Assembly (NCBI GenBank): GCA_903866355.1
Contig: CAIPNE010000714.1
Span: 85,614-149,613, forward strand
Origin: an uncultured Gammaproteobacteria bacterium
Lineage (GTDB): Bacteria; Pseudomonadota; Gammaproteobacteria; Ga0077536
Direction of reading: 5' to 3'
Length of the DNA: 64,000 bases
Shown here piece after piece: positions 8,137-15,556 of the stretch. The notes beneath the pieces were generated by a model. The model made no database searches, was not told where the DNA came from, and saw only the letters and a list, made by a program, of their open reading frames with translations. Each line of letters begins with the position of its first letter. Position 1 is the first letter of the stretch. Both the position numbers and the translations under genes were made by a program.

Positions 8137-8735
8137 TTTGCTCCTTTTCGGGGTGCGGTCACGGTGGTGGTGGCGAAGGTCCAGGTTTCGTTACCCTGAG
8201 AGTCGGTGGTCAGACTGCCGGGGAACAGTGCCGCCATGTCGGCGTGAAGCGCACACAGAGGGGCGATGCCCTCCTTGAGTTCCCGTGCCGACTGGAACAC
8301 CCGGCCACGGGTGACCACGCCCGACTTGGGGTCGGTTTCACCGCACTGGAGGCATGCCTTTTCGACCAGATCCCTGCCGGTGTTCGCCTCTTCAACCTCG
8401 CCGCGCAGATTCGCCATTTGCTCGTCGGAAGCGGCGATGGACTGGCTCATCAGCAGGGTGATGTGATCCTCCATGGCCTCGTCGGTCGAGACGGTGATGC
8501 TGCCCTTCATCCACAGCTTCTGAAGGCCGCGCATTTCCAGAGCGAGCTTGGGCAGGTGGGCGACAGAGTCGGAGGTACCAGCCGGGGAAAGCTCAAAGTC
8601 CACGTTCCCCTCGCCAATGCGCTGGTGAAAGCTCATGTGGTGGGGAGTGTTGTTCTTGATGTACAGCGAACCCTCATGCTTGCGGAGTTCCGGCAGCGTG
8701 AGCTTCTTGTCCTGCTGCTTAGTGCTTGTAGCCAT
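8133..8735 (-). CDS. Hypothetical protein (200 aa) in the adhesin cluster
   Basis: Begins MATSTKQQDKKLTLPELRKH. It has a beta segment (GSLYIKNNTPHHMSFHQR) and then a helical region (MANLRGEVEEANTGRDLVEK). A CLQCG pair occurs near residue 130 and a further Cys near residue 160, compatible with a partial metal site. It overlaps the next gene start by 4 bases. No family is recognised. The neighbours suggest a virion or assembly role. Confidence 0.65.
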   Translation of the reverse strand: MATSTKQQDKKLTLPELRKHEGSLYIKNNTPHHMSFHQRIGEGNVDFELSPAGTSDSVAHLPKLALEMRGLQKLWMKGSITVSTDEAMEDHITLLMSQSIAASDEQMANLRGEVEEANTGRDLVEKACLQCGETDPKSGVVTRGRVFQSARELKEGIAPLCALHADMAALFPGSLTTDSQGNETWTFATTTVTAPRKGAK

Positions 8736-8812
8736 GCCTTATCTCTCTTCCTCGACGGTTGGCTCTTACATACTTTCAGGCTGCCGGGGCGCAGAGGTAC
8801 AGGGTGAAGGGT

Positions 8813-9346
8813 TTAGGCTCCGGTGTCGCCACCTGTGCTGCCGGTTGCCCCGGTGTCTCCACCAGTCGATCCGGTGGCACCCGCGCCGCCAGTAGAGCCG
8901 GTTGCCCCAGTGTCTCCACCAGAGGACGCTCCGGTATCCCCTCCGGTGGCTCCGGTGTCTCCACCGCCTGTGGAACCAGTAGCCCCTCCGGTGTCGCCGC
9001 CCGTAGCCCCGACATCACCCTTAGTTGATTCCGTTGCGCCCGTATCGCCACCCGATCCCGTTGCGCCCTCCGATGAGCCGGTCGGCTCGGGTTCAGGCGT
9101 AGGCTCAGGTGCAGCAACGTCGGGCACTGCGTCGGCCAGTACCTGGCGAACCTCTAAGATGACGTTGTTCAGCGCGTTGGCGCGAGCATCATCCTGGGCC
9201 TGCTGCTCTTGGACTTCAGCAGCGGTCACCGCCCCGTCAATGGCTGCCTTTACCTGAGCAGCGATGTCGGGGTGAGCGGCGATGACCTCCATCGCAGCGC
9301 CCATCTTGGCAGTCAGTTCCGCGAAGACCTCATCGAATGTTGCCAT
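8813..9346 (-). CDS. Collagen-like (Gly-Ala-Thr repeat) protein
   Basis: The first ~85 residues are helical (AELTAKMGAAMEVIAAHPDI, then a Gln/Ala-rich helix). A Pro/Glu linker follows. The last ~85 residues are built from GATGSTGGDTGATG-type units with frequent Gly at every third position. Such Gly-X-Y-like tracts occur in phage fibres and capsid or tail surface proteins and can form collagen-like triple helices. The strict triplet register is broken in places by GGD and SSGG. Ribosome site AAGGGAACACATA precedes the ATG. The 77 bases after its stop hold no clear gene. Confidence 0.75.
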   Translation of the reverse strand: MATFDEVFAELTAKMGAAMEVIAAHPDIAAQVKAAIDGAVTAAEVQEQQAQDDARANALNNVILEVRQVLADAVPDVAAPEPTPEPEPTGSSEGATGSGGDTGATESTKGDVGATGGDTGGATGSTGGGDTGATGGDTGASSGGDTGATGSTGGAGATGSTGGDTGATGSTGGDTGA

Positions 9347-9366
9347 TATGTGTTCCCTTCAATCTT

Positions 9367-10104
9367 TTAGATGAGATACCGAATGATGACGATGCCAGAA
9401 GCACCACTACCAGCGCCACCGTCATAGTTACCGCCGCCACCGCCGCCCCAACCCTGACCACCGAAGCCGCGATAACTACCAATACCATTACCCCCGCTTG
9501 GGCTGGAAATGACTGAAGCGGAAGTAATTACCCCACCGCCCCCACCGCCGCCGCCCCAACTGGCACCACCACTTCCCCCGCTGCCTGCGGAAATAAATGT
9601 CCCGATAAGGGCAGCAGTGTCACTCCAACCACCACCACTACCGGGTGCCCCACCACCAGCACCAGTACCGCCGTTGCCGTAAGAACCGCCGCCGCCGCCG
9701 CCGTAACCGCCGGAACCGCCAGTACCGCCGCCGCTTCCACCACCGCCACCACCGTTGTTGCTGACACCCTGACCGCCGCCGTTGGCGGTTAAGCCAAGAG
9801 CCGTAGAGGTACCGCCACCGTTGCCGCCAGTACCGCCTGCGCCCACTGTGATCGAATACACGCCACCGGCAAACTGACTGCTGCTGGTGACCAGTCTCCC
9901 GCCACCACCGCCGCCGGAATATCCCGCTGTCGCGCCGCCGCCCCCGCCGCCGACAAGTACAGCCTGCATAGTTACCGATCTACCAACCGTGAAGGTTTGA
10001 CCAGAAGTGGTGAAGATGTGGTAGCGGTAGCCACCTGTGTCAACGACGGTGCCGCCGATTGCGATTGGCCCCCCGGCCAAGATAGCGTTGCGTGCGGCGA
10101 ACAT
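9367..10104 (-). CDS. Glycine-rich tail adhesin-like protein
   Basis: This 245-residue protein has an N-terminal beta segment (YRYHIFTTSGQTFTVGRSV) followed by about 170 residues of very Gly-rich sequence, with many GGGGGG runs separated by short variable loops. It ends with SGIVIIRYLI. This layout (a strand, a long polyglycine core, a closing IVIIRY strand) matches glycine-rich adhesins such as those on T-even-like fibre tips, where variable loops between polyglycine helices contact the receptor. Start and upstream stop overlap (TAATG). The receptor-binding role is an inference from the family. Confidence 0.75.
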   Translation of the reverse strand: MFAARNAILAGGPIAIGGTVVDTGGYRYHIFTTSGQTFTVGRSVTMQAVLVGGGGGGATAGYSGGGGGGRLVTSSSQFAGGVYSITVGAGGTGGNGGGTSTALGLTANGGGQGVSNNGGGGGGSGGGTGGSGGYGGGGGGSYGNGGTGAGGGAPGSGGGWSDTAALIGTFISAGSGGSGGASWGGGGGGGGVITSASVISSPSGGNGIGSYRGFGGQGWGGGGGGNYDGGAGSGASGIVIIRYLI

Positions 10105-10958
10105 TACGGTGTGTACCCCGCCGACACCGATCCGTACCAGTTGACCCCGTCACTGACGAAGCTGAGAATATCCATCTTCCCAGGAGTGACAGTAATGGTC
10201 GGAACACTTGTCCACTTGACGTTGGTGAAGGTGGCCGATCCGTTTCCAGTGGTCGGGGCTTGTTTGAGCAGCAAAATGAAGCTCTTCCCGGCCCCTACCG
10301 CAGGCATAGTGAAGGTGCAGGCGGTGCTTGCGGTGAGGGTTGCGGTCAGTACGGTTCCGCTGGTCAGAGACAAAGTCGCCGCCGTCGTGACGGTGCCGAT
10401 GGTGACAACCGACTCGGTGTAGTTGGTGATTGTCGGCGCGGTAAGGGTTTTGTTCGACAAGCTCTGAGTGGCAGCAATTGTAGTCACCGTGTCGGAGGCA
10501 CCGGGGAAGGTGAACGTCGTCCCGTCCGTACCGGCCAGCGTCAACGTGGTGTTGACGTTTAGCACCTTGCCTGCGGCGAAGTTCGACCCAAAGAAGCTGT
10601 CCTCCCAGTGTTCAGGAAGGGTCGGGTCTGCTACCAGGGCGGTGAACATACATTCGATGCTCGGGCCAAGCACATGGATGACGCCCATGTTGGAGGACAG
10701 TGTGGTGATGGTGCCCGACGAGTTGTTGATCCCAATGATCTGCGTTCCGGCTTCGACTCCGGTCGTCGGCAGCACCAAAGTGTGGTTCGCGCTGCCGGTG
10801 AACTCTTGAGTCCTAGCAGAGGCAGAGGTTAGCGTCAACGTACCGCCCGATGTCGCCGTGGAGGCGAAGCTGGATAGCCGGTTGACCTGGGACACGACGG
10901 TATTAAAGTCGCTGGCCCCTAGTGAGTCACCAGTGTTGTAGTTATCCTTTAGCGGCAT
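10104..10958 (-). CDS. Minor tail / fibre protein (284 aa)
   Basis: It opens with MPLKDNYNTGDSLGASDFN, which closely matches the start of the 92-residue protein at 15254-15532 (MPLKTNYVNGDVVTATELN). This is a shared N-terminal attachment module. The rest is Thr/Ser-rich beta repeats (TLTLTSASARTQEFTG, TFTFPGASDTVTTIA, SLSNKTLTAPTITNYTESV), and SLSNKTLT is a common phage fibre motif. The C-terminus ends in DGVNWYGSVSAGYTP. The ribosome site is GAGGAAACACCA. Confidence 0.75.
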   Translation of the reverse strand: MPLKDNYNTGDSLGASDFNTVVSQVNRLSSFASTATSGGTLTLTSASARTQEFTGSANHTLVLPTTGVEAGTQIIGINNSSGTITTLSSNMGVIHVLGPSIECMFTALVADPTLPEHWEDSFFGSNFAAGKVLNVNTTLTLAGTDGTTFTFPGASDTVTTIAATQSLSNKTLTAPTITNYTESVVTIGTVTTAATLSLTSGTVLTATLTASTACTFTMPAVGAGKSFILLLKQAPTTGNGSATFTNVKWTSVPTITVTPGKMDILSFVSDGVNWYGSVSAGYTP

Positions 10959-11011
10959 TGGTGTTTCCTCTCTACATCACTTAAAGTCGCTGGTGGCGGG
11001 GAGTACAGGTA

Positions 11012-13711
11012 TCAGGCGAAGGGGACGGCGGGAGGGGTGAAGTCGGCGGTGTACCGGGCGGCTTGAGTGATCCGAAGGTTTTCAATTTGCCCCTGGAAAT
11101 CCTGGGCTACCCCTGCCGACAACCGACCGATATGCAGCGGGGTCGTGGGGGTGATCGCGGTGGCGTTGCTGACGGTCGCCCCTTGGAGGACTCCACCGAC
11201 ATACATCCGCAGGGTTCCGCTGGCTCGGGAGACAGCGACATGCACCCAGTCTGTTCCTGTGTATGCGCGTGTCATCAGGGTGGTGTCGCCGTTGCCGAAC
11301 TCAAAATTGTTGCCGTTGCGCCGCAGCCACCACCCCATTGACGGCCCACCGTAGGTGCTGGCGATGACCAGACCTGCGGCCCATTTGACCCACGCCTCGA
11401 CGGTGAAGTCACCGGGGAAGCTCATGTGCCCCGCCCGGTATGGGATGGTCAGGTAATCTCCGGTGCCGTCGAGGGTGACACTACTGGTGGAGAACTTAGT
11501 CACCGCCGTCGAGGTCTTCGCATCGCCGTAGTTGGTCAGGTTGGTCATCCCAGTCGAGTCGTAGATTCCGGCGTTGTCGAAATCCACCAGCAGGCTGGTG
11601 CCGGAAATGGCGGCGACTGGGGCGGTCGGCGGTGTGAACGCGGCGGTGTAGACGGCGGTGCTGGTTATCCGAATGTTGGCGGCATAACCGATGAAATAAC
11701 CTCCTGCGCCGTTGGACTCGCAACCAACATAAAACGGGCTAGTCGCCCTGGAGGTCAAATCATTGTTCGTTGTCGTGGAGCCGACCAGCACGCCGTTGAG
11801 GTAGAGGCGGGTGGTGCCGCTGGCGCGTGACAGTGCGACATGGTTCCAGGTGTTGAGCGTCATGGCTGTAGATGCGGCGATGAGGGCGGTGTCATTGTTC
11901 CGGTATGCCAGCACGCCGGAAGTGTCCACGTTGAGTGTCACGTCATTGGCGGGGCCGGTGCCGAAAGACCAGAGCCTCTGGAAGTAGGTGGTGCGGATCG
12001 TGAAGTCGCTAAAGTTCCACCACCCCTCGACGGTGAAGTCTCCCGTCCCGATTCCGGTCAGGTACCCAGCCGGAACAGTCAGATAATCCCCTGTCCCGTC
12101 GAAGTACCCGCTGCCACCGTAGGGGTAGGTGACCCGCTTGAACGGGGCAGCCTCGTTCGCACTGAGGGTCACGTTGCCATAGACCCCGGTGCCGTTCTTG
12201 GTGATAGTGAAGTTGTTAGTGCTGGCATCGGTGATGGTGGACGCACTCTGGCACGTCAGCAGGCTGGTGTTGGCGATAGCAGTGAGTGGAGCGGTGGGCA
12301 CCGTCAAAGTAGTCTGGGTCGGGTTGTAGACCGCCGTGCCCTTCACCAGACGCAGATTGGAAATGTACCCGGCGTAGAAGGAGCCACCACCGTCATCGGC
12401 CACATAGGAGGTTCCCTGGACGAAAGTGGTGCTGTTGGTCACCGTGGCTACCCTGATGCCGTTGAAGAACAGCGACAGAGTGGTCCCGCTTCGGACTACG
12501 GCTATATGAGTCCAAACCTTCACCGTGGGGAGTGCCGCCTGCAACAGGTCGGCAACGTAGGCGGTTCGCACGACGAAGTTGCTGCCGTTTTTGCCGATCC
12601 ACAATCCGGTGTTCACCAAAGTGACAAAGATTCCGCTCGTGGTGTTTGTCCAGTTATTGGGATTAAGCCAGCACTCAAACGTGAAGTTGCCAGAGGCGGG
12701 ATTCAGTGCGGCACTACTGGGGATCGACAGGTTGGTTGGGACACCGTAGTTCAACCAATCGGTGGGGTCACCGTTGAAATACACGCTGCCGGTGCTGGTG
12801 GCCCCCGCCGTGATGCGGGGTGGGGCGAACGGGGAAAACCGGGTGACGGCGGTGTCACCCGATTTGGTGATCGTGAAGTTGTTAGTCGAGTTGTCCTTGA
12901 AGCGGTTGTCCTGCAAGGTGAGCAGGCTGGTGTTGGCGATGGCAGTGAGCGGAGCCGTAGGCACCGTGTAGGACGTTCCCTCGTAGACAGCCGTTCCCTT
13001 GACGAGCCGCACATTGGAGAGGTACCCGAAGGTGTATTCGTTCGTACCACTGTTGCCGATATACGGGGAAGACGCTGATGCCTGGGCAGTGGTGAAGGCT
13101 GCGGTGGCCGTCCGTGTGCCGTTCAGGTACAGCGACAGCGTGTTGCCGGATCGGACAACGGCGCAATGGTTCCAGGTGTTGTTGACGATGGTGCCACCGG
13201 CAAGAAGCTCAACACTGTTACCGGCCTTCAGGACATTGCTCTGCACATACAGGGCCATGCCAAGTCCGTTGCCCCCAGCACCGATTCTGGTGTCAATGAG
13301 AACGTCAAGGTTGCTGCCCGTCTTGTAGAACCAGCACTCCATCGTCCAGTCGCCCGAACCGAACCCGAACGCGGCATTGCTTGCCAGCGAGAGAAAGTCG
13401 CCGCTGCCGTCGAAGTACCCCGACCAGTACCCGCTTGGGAAGTACGGGGAGAAGGTTCCCTGCGTCACGTCCCCGGTGCGGGTCACCGCGAAGTTGTTGG
13501 TGCTGCCGTCGCGGAAGACACTGTTGGTCGCACCGGGAATACCGATGGTCCTCATTGACAGGACGTTGCTGGCCGGAATGGAGTCGGGGGCGACATCAAC
13601 CGGCCAGGTGCCTGCCCGAACGGCTAGCTGGTTCTCTTGGAGGTTCCAGATGCCCGGTGCCGACGTGGTGGTCGGTGTGATGAGCTTGCCCATGACGTTG
13701 CCGGTACTCAT
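11012..13711 (-). CDS. Large protein with about four LamG/concanavalin-like domains
   Basis: This 899-residue protein is built from about four tandem jellyroll units of ~200 residues. Each has a YFDGSGDFLSLAS- or YLTVPAGYLT-like opening, an FTVEGWWNFSDF-like strand and a WNHCAVVRSGNTLSLYLNGT-like strand (also WTHIAVVRSGTTLSLFFNGI and WNHVALSRASGTTRLYLNGV). Each ends with SNVRLVKGTAVYEG or similar. This is the pattern of LamG/concanavalin A-like domains, which commonly bind carbohydrate. Units are joined by LTAIANTSLLTLQD-type linkers. In a tail protein such an array would favour multivalent binding to host surface glycans; ligand and host target are unknown. Confidence 0.85.
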   Translation of the reverse strand: MSTGNVMGKLITPTTTSAPGIWNLQENQLAVRAGTWPVDVAPDSIPASNVLSMRTIGIPGATNSVFRDGSTNNFAVTRTGDVTQGTFSPYFPSGYWSGYFDGSGDFLSLASNAAFGFGSGDWTMECWFYKTGSNLDVLIDTRIGAGGNGLGMALYVQSNVLKAGNSVELLAGGTIVNNTWNHCAVVRSGNTLSLYLNGTRTATAAFTTAQASASSPYIGNSGTNEYTFGYLSNVRLVKGTAVYEGTSYTVPTAPLTAIANTSLLTLQDNRFKDNSTNNFTITKSGDTAVTRFSPFAPPRITAGATSTGSVYFNGDPTDWLNYGVPTNLSIPSSAALNPASGNFTFECWLNPNNWTNTTSGIFVTLVNTGLWIGKNGSNFVVRTAYVADLLQAALPTVKVWTHIAVVRSGTTLSLFFNGIRVATVTNSTTFVQGTSYVADDGGGSFYAGYISNLRLVKGTAVYNPTQTTLTVPTAPLTAIANTSLLTCQSASTITDASTNNFTITKNGTGVYGNVTLSANEAAPFKRVTYPYGGSGYFDGTGDYLTVPAGYLTGIGTGDFTVEGWWNFSDFTIRTTYFQRLWSFGTGPANDVTLNVDTSGVLAYRNNDTALIAASTAMTLNTWNHVALSRASGTTRLYLNGVLVGSTTTNNDLTSRATSPFYVGCESNGAGGYFIGYAANIRITSTAVYTAAFTPPTAPVAAISGTSLLVDFDNAGIYDSTGMTNLTNYGDAKTSTAVTKFSTSSVTLDGTGDYLTIPYRAGHMSFPGDFTVEAWVKWAAGLVIASTYGGPSMGWWLRRNGNNFEFGNGDTTLMTRAYTGTDWVHVAVSRASGTLRMYVGGVLQGATVSNATAITPTTPLHIGRLSAGVAQDFQGQIENLRITQAARYTADFTPPAVPFA

Positions 13712-13712
13712 G

Positions 13713-14198
13713 TCAGCCCCATACCTGAAACTCCAGCGTCATAACGTAACCGCTGGCGTTGTACAACCTGATGTACCGCCAGTTGTTATTGACGTTGATC
13801 GACACAAGACCGTTGGTTGAGCCGGTAGACGTGTAGGTCGGGGTGGTAGTGATGGTCGTCCAGTTGGTGTTGTCGGTGGAACCCTGAACGGTTCTTCCTT
13901 CGGCGTAGGAGGTTCCCCATCCACCGGGGAGGTTGCTCAGGTAGTCGTACCCGATCACGATGCGGTTAACGAACTTGGTTGACCCCAGGTCGGCCTTGAT
14001 GAAGGCGTTGGCTTCGGAGTTCGTGCCCGTTTGGTAGCCGTTGGTCGCCACCGACCCGTTGGCGTTATTATCGTTCATCCCGGCATAGGTGGCCGCGACA
14101 TTGCTGCCGTAGACAGAACTCTGAGTATAGGTGATCCCAGTGTATTGGCTCGCAGGGATCGCCTTCTCGTAGGCCGCTGTCATGCTCCACACACTCAT
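13713..14198 (-). CDS. Discoidin-like (F5/8 type C) domain protein
   Basis: I choose ATG 14198, which overlaps the upstream stop as ATGA, over a longer frame from 14270 that would read into the neighbour. The 161-residue product has a galactose-binding/discoidin pattern: FIKADLGSTKFVNRIVIGYD, then VQGSTDNTNWTTIT, then NNNWRYIRLYNASG and a closing MTLEFQVWG. Such domains bind sugars or lipids. It sits beside LamG-like genes, extending the adhesin array. Confidence 0.75.
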   Translation of the reverse strand: MSVWSMTAAYEKAIPASQYTGITYTQSSVYGSNVAATYAGMNDNNANGSVATNGYQTGTNSEANAFIKADLGSTKFVNRIVIGYDYLSNLPGGWGTSYAEGRTVQGSTDNTNWTTITTTPTYTSTGSTNGLVSINVNNNWRYIRLYNASGYVMTLEFQVWG

Positions 14199-14881
14199 GT
14201 GAGTCCCAGCTTGGACTTGTAGGAGTTGTAGACAGAGGTCATCTCCGTGGTGGAGAGAATCCTGTTCCATACCGCGATGAAGGACACCTCACAGTTGGAG
14301 TTCTCTCCGTAAGAAATATTGACCCCCAACCCGTTGAATCCGGTTGATCCTCCGGTCGAGTTGGTCACCACGGCGGTGTTGTTGACGTAGAACGATCTTT
14401 GATTGGCCGCGTAGTTTTCGGTTCCGGCGTAGATTCTCCACGCCGTGTCAGCGGAGCCGCTGTAGTGAATCCAACCGTTGGCGTAATACGCCTGCGTATA
14501 GCCACCGTAGTGACCGAACAGCCAGTTGGTGCCAGAAGATGCGATGACCCGACCATTGGTGCCACCCGTGTAGCGCGAACCGCAGATGATGGTCAAGTTG
14601 TTATACAAATAGTTCAGCGGAGCGGTTGCGCTCTGCGTGGTCGTGAACCGCAGCACGCCGCCGTTGGTGGACTGGAAGGTGGGGCTTCCGGCCAACGTCA
14701 TGTTGTTGCCGCTCCCGCTCAGGTCAGTCCAAGTAGTTCCGGTGCCAGGGTAGGAGCGGGTGTCTCCGGCATCCACATGCAGGGTCAAGCCGGAAGGCAA
14801 GACCGGGGGTATAGGAATGGCCGTGCCGAAGGTTGCCTTGTAGCCGACGTAGCCACCGTTGTCGAATACGGTCTTGGTCAT
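14195..14881 (-). CDS. LamG-like single-domain protein
   Basis: The 228-residue protein contains a single concanavalin-like jellyroll. LTLHVDAGDTRSYPGTGTTW and TDLSGSGNNMTL near residues 30-60 are typical of this group. A YVNNTAVVTNSTGG strand follows, then a closing SFIAVWNRILSTTEM and VYNSYKSKLGL. This is the classic end of phage tail LamG proteins. Residues 1-25 look like an attachment segment. It overlaps the downstream discoidin-like gene by 4 bases. Confidence 0.8.
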   Translation of the reverse strand: MTKTVFDNGGYVGYKATFGTAIPIPPVLPSGLTLHVDAGDTRSYPGTGTTWTDLSGSGNNMTLAGSPTFQSTNGGVLRFTTTQSATAPLNYLYNNLTIICGSRYTGGTNGRVIASSGTNWLFGHYGGYTQAYYANGWIHYSGSADTAWRIYAGTENYAANQRSFYVNNTAVVTNSTGGSTGFNGLGVNISYGENSNCEVSFIAVWNRILSTTEMTSVYNSYKSKLGLT

Positions 14882-14884
14882 CGT

Positions 14885-15244
14885 CTAGCTGATTTCCTCA
14901 TACGAGCAGACGGCTTCCAAACTGGTATTCGCGCTGGCCGTCACCCGCAAGCTGTCATTTTCCTCCAGGTAGATGCTGGTGTCCTTGGAGATAACCACCA
15001 GGGTTGCAGCCACCGGGACGGTGATGGTGAAGGCGAGCCGGAAGGCGGTGGTCTGGTTCTTGTAGACATCCACGGTGATCGTCGCCGCTGCCGCCCCGAT
15101 GTTAGCGATGGACAGCGAGTTGATCTTGAGGATTTTGCCGCTGGAGGCGGCGTTGGTCACCAGGGCGGCGGCAGAGGTCGTGACGGCGGCACCGGCCACC
15201 TTCCCCAAAATGGTGGTGACGTTGACAATGTTGGGGTTAGCCAT
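14885..15244 (-). CDS. Minor structural protein (119 aa, beta-sandwich-like)
   Basis: A small beta-rich protein with Ala/Thr-rich strands (ILKINSLSIANIGAAAATIT, FRLAFTITVPVAATLVVISK). It has a SIYLEENDSLRVTASA strand and ends in VCSYEEIS. Proteins with this KINSLSIAN..YLEENDSLRV layout are frequent beside fibre genes in actinobacterial phages. Exact role is unknown. Three bases separate its stop from the next start. Confidence 0.7.
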   Translation of the reverse strand: MANPNIVNVTTILGKVAGAAVTTSAAALVTNAASSGKILKINSLSIANIGAAAATITVDVYKNQTTAFRLAFTITVPVAATLVVISKDTSIYLEENDSLRVTASANTSLEAVCSYEEIS

Positions 15245-15253
15245 GGGATTTCC

Positions 15254-15532
15254 TTACCCGAAAACGATTGCCATGGCAATCGCCTTGCCGGTGCTGAATG
15301 TCGGCGGGGTGGCCCAGGTGCCGTCACCGCGCAGGTAGGTGGTGGAGCCGGGAGATCCGCTGGATGTGCTGATTCCCGCCACCGGCAGGCCGGTGCAGTT
15401 GGTCAGGGTTCCGGAGGTAGGAGTTCCCAGCGCCGCGCCCGAAACCACCGCAGCGTTAATCGCCGTGTTGGCGCTGTTCAGTTCGGTGGCGGTCACCACG
15501 TCGCCATTGACATAGTTAGTCTTGAGCGGCAT
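15254..15532 (-). CDS. Short fibre-like protein (92 aa)
   Basis: It begins with MPLKTNYVNGDVVTATELNS, shared with the 284-residue fibre protein at 10104. The next part has a GTPTSGTLTNCTGLPVAGIS tail-fibre motif and TYLRGDGTWATPP, both very common in phage fibre proteins. It ends with a short hydrophobic segment (AIAMAIVFG). It may be a cut-down copy of the longer paralogue carrying only the attachment module. The ribosome site GTAAGGAGCCAAA is strong. Confidence 0.75.
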   Translation of the reverse strand: MPLKTNYVNGDVVTATELNSANTAINAAVVSGAALGTPTSGTLTNCTGLPVAGISTSSGSPGSTTYLRGDGTWATPPTFSTGKAIAMAIVFG

Positions 15533-15556
15533 TTTGGCTCCTTACTCTCTCTCTCT

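Noticed and set aside
11840..13078. 412-residue plus-strand open frame
   Set aside because: Antisense to the LamG-like repeats; the repeated structure of the frame mirrors those repeats.
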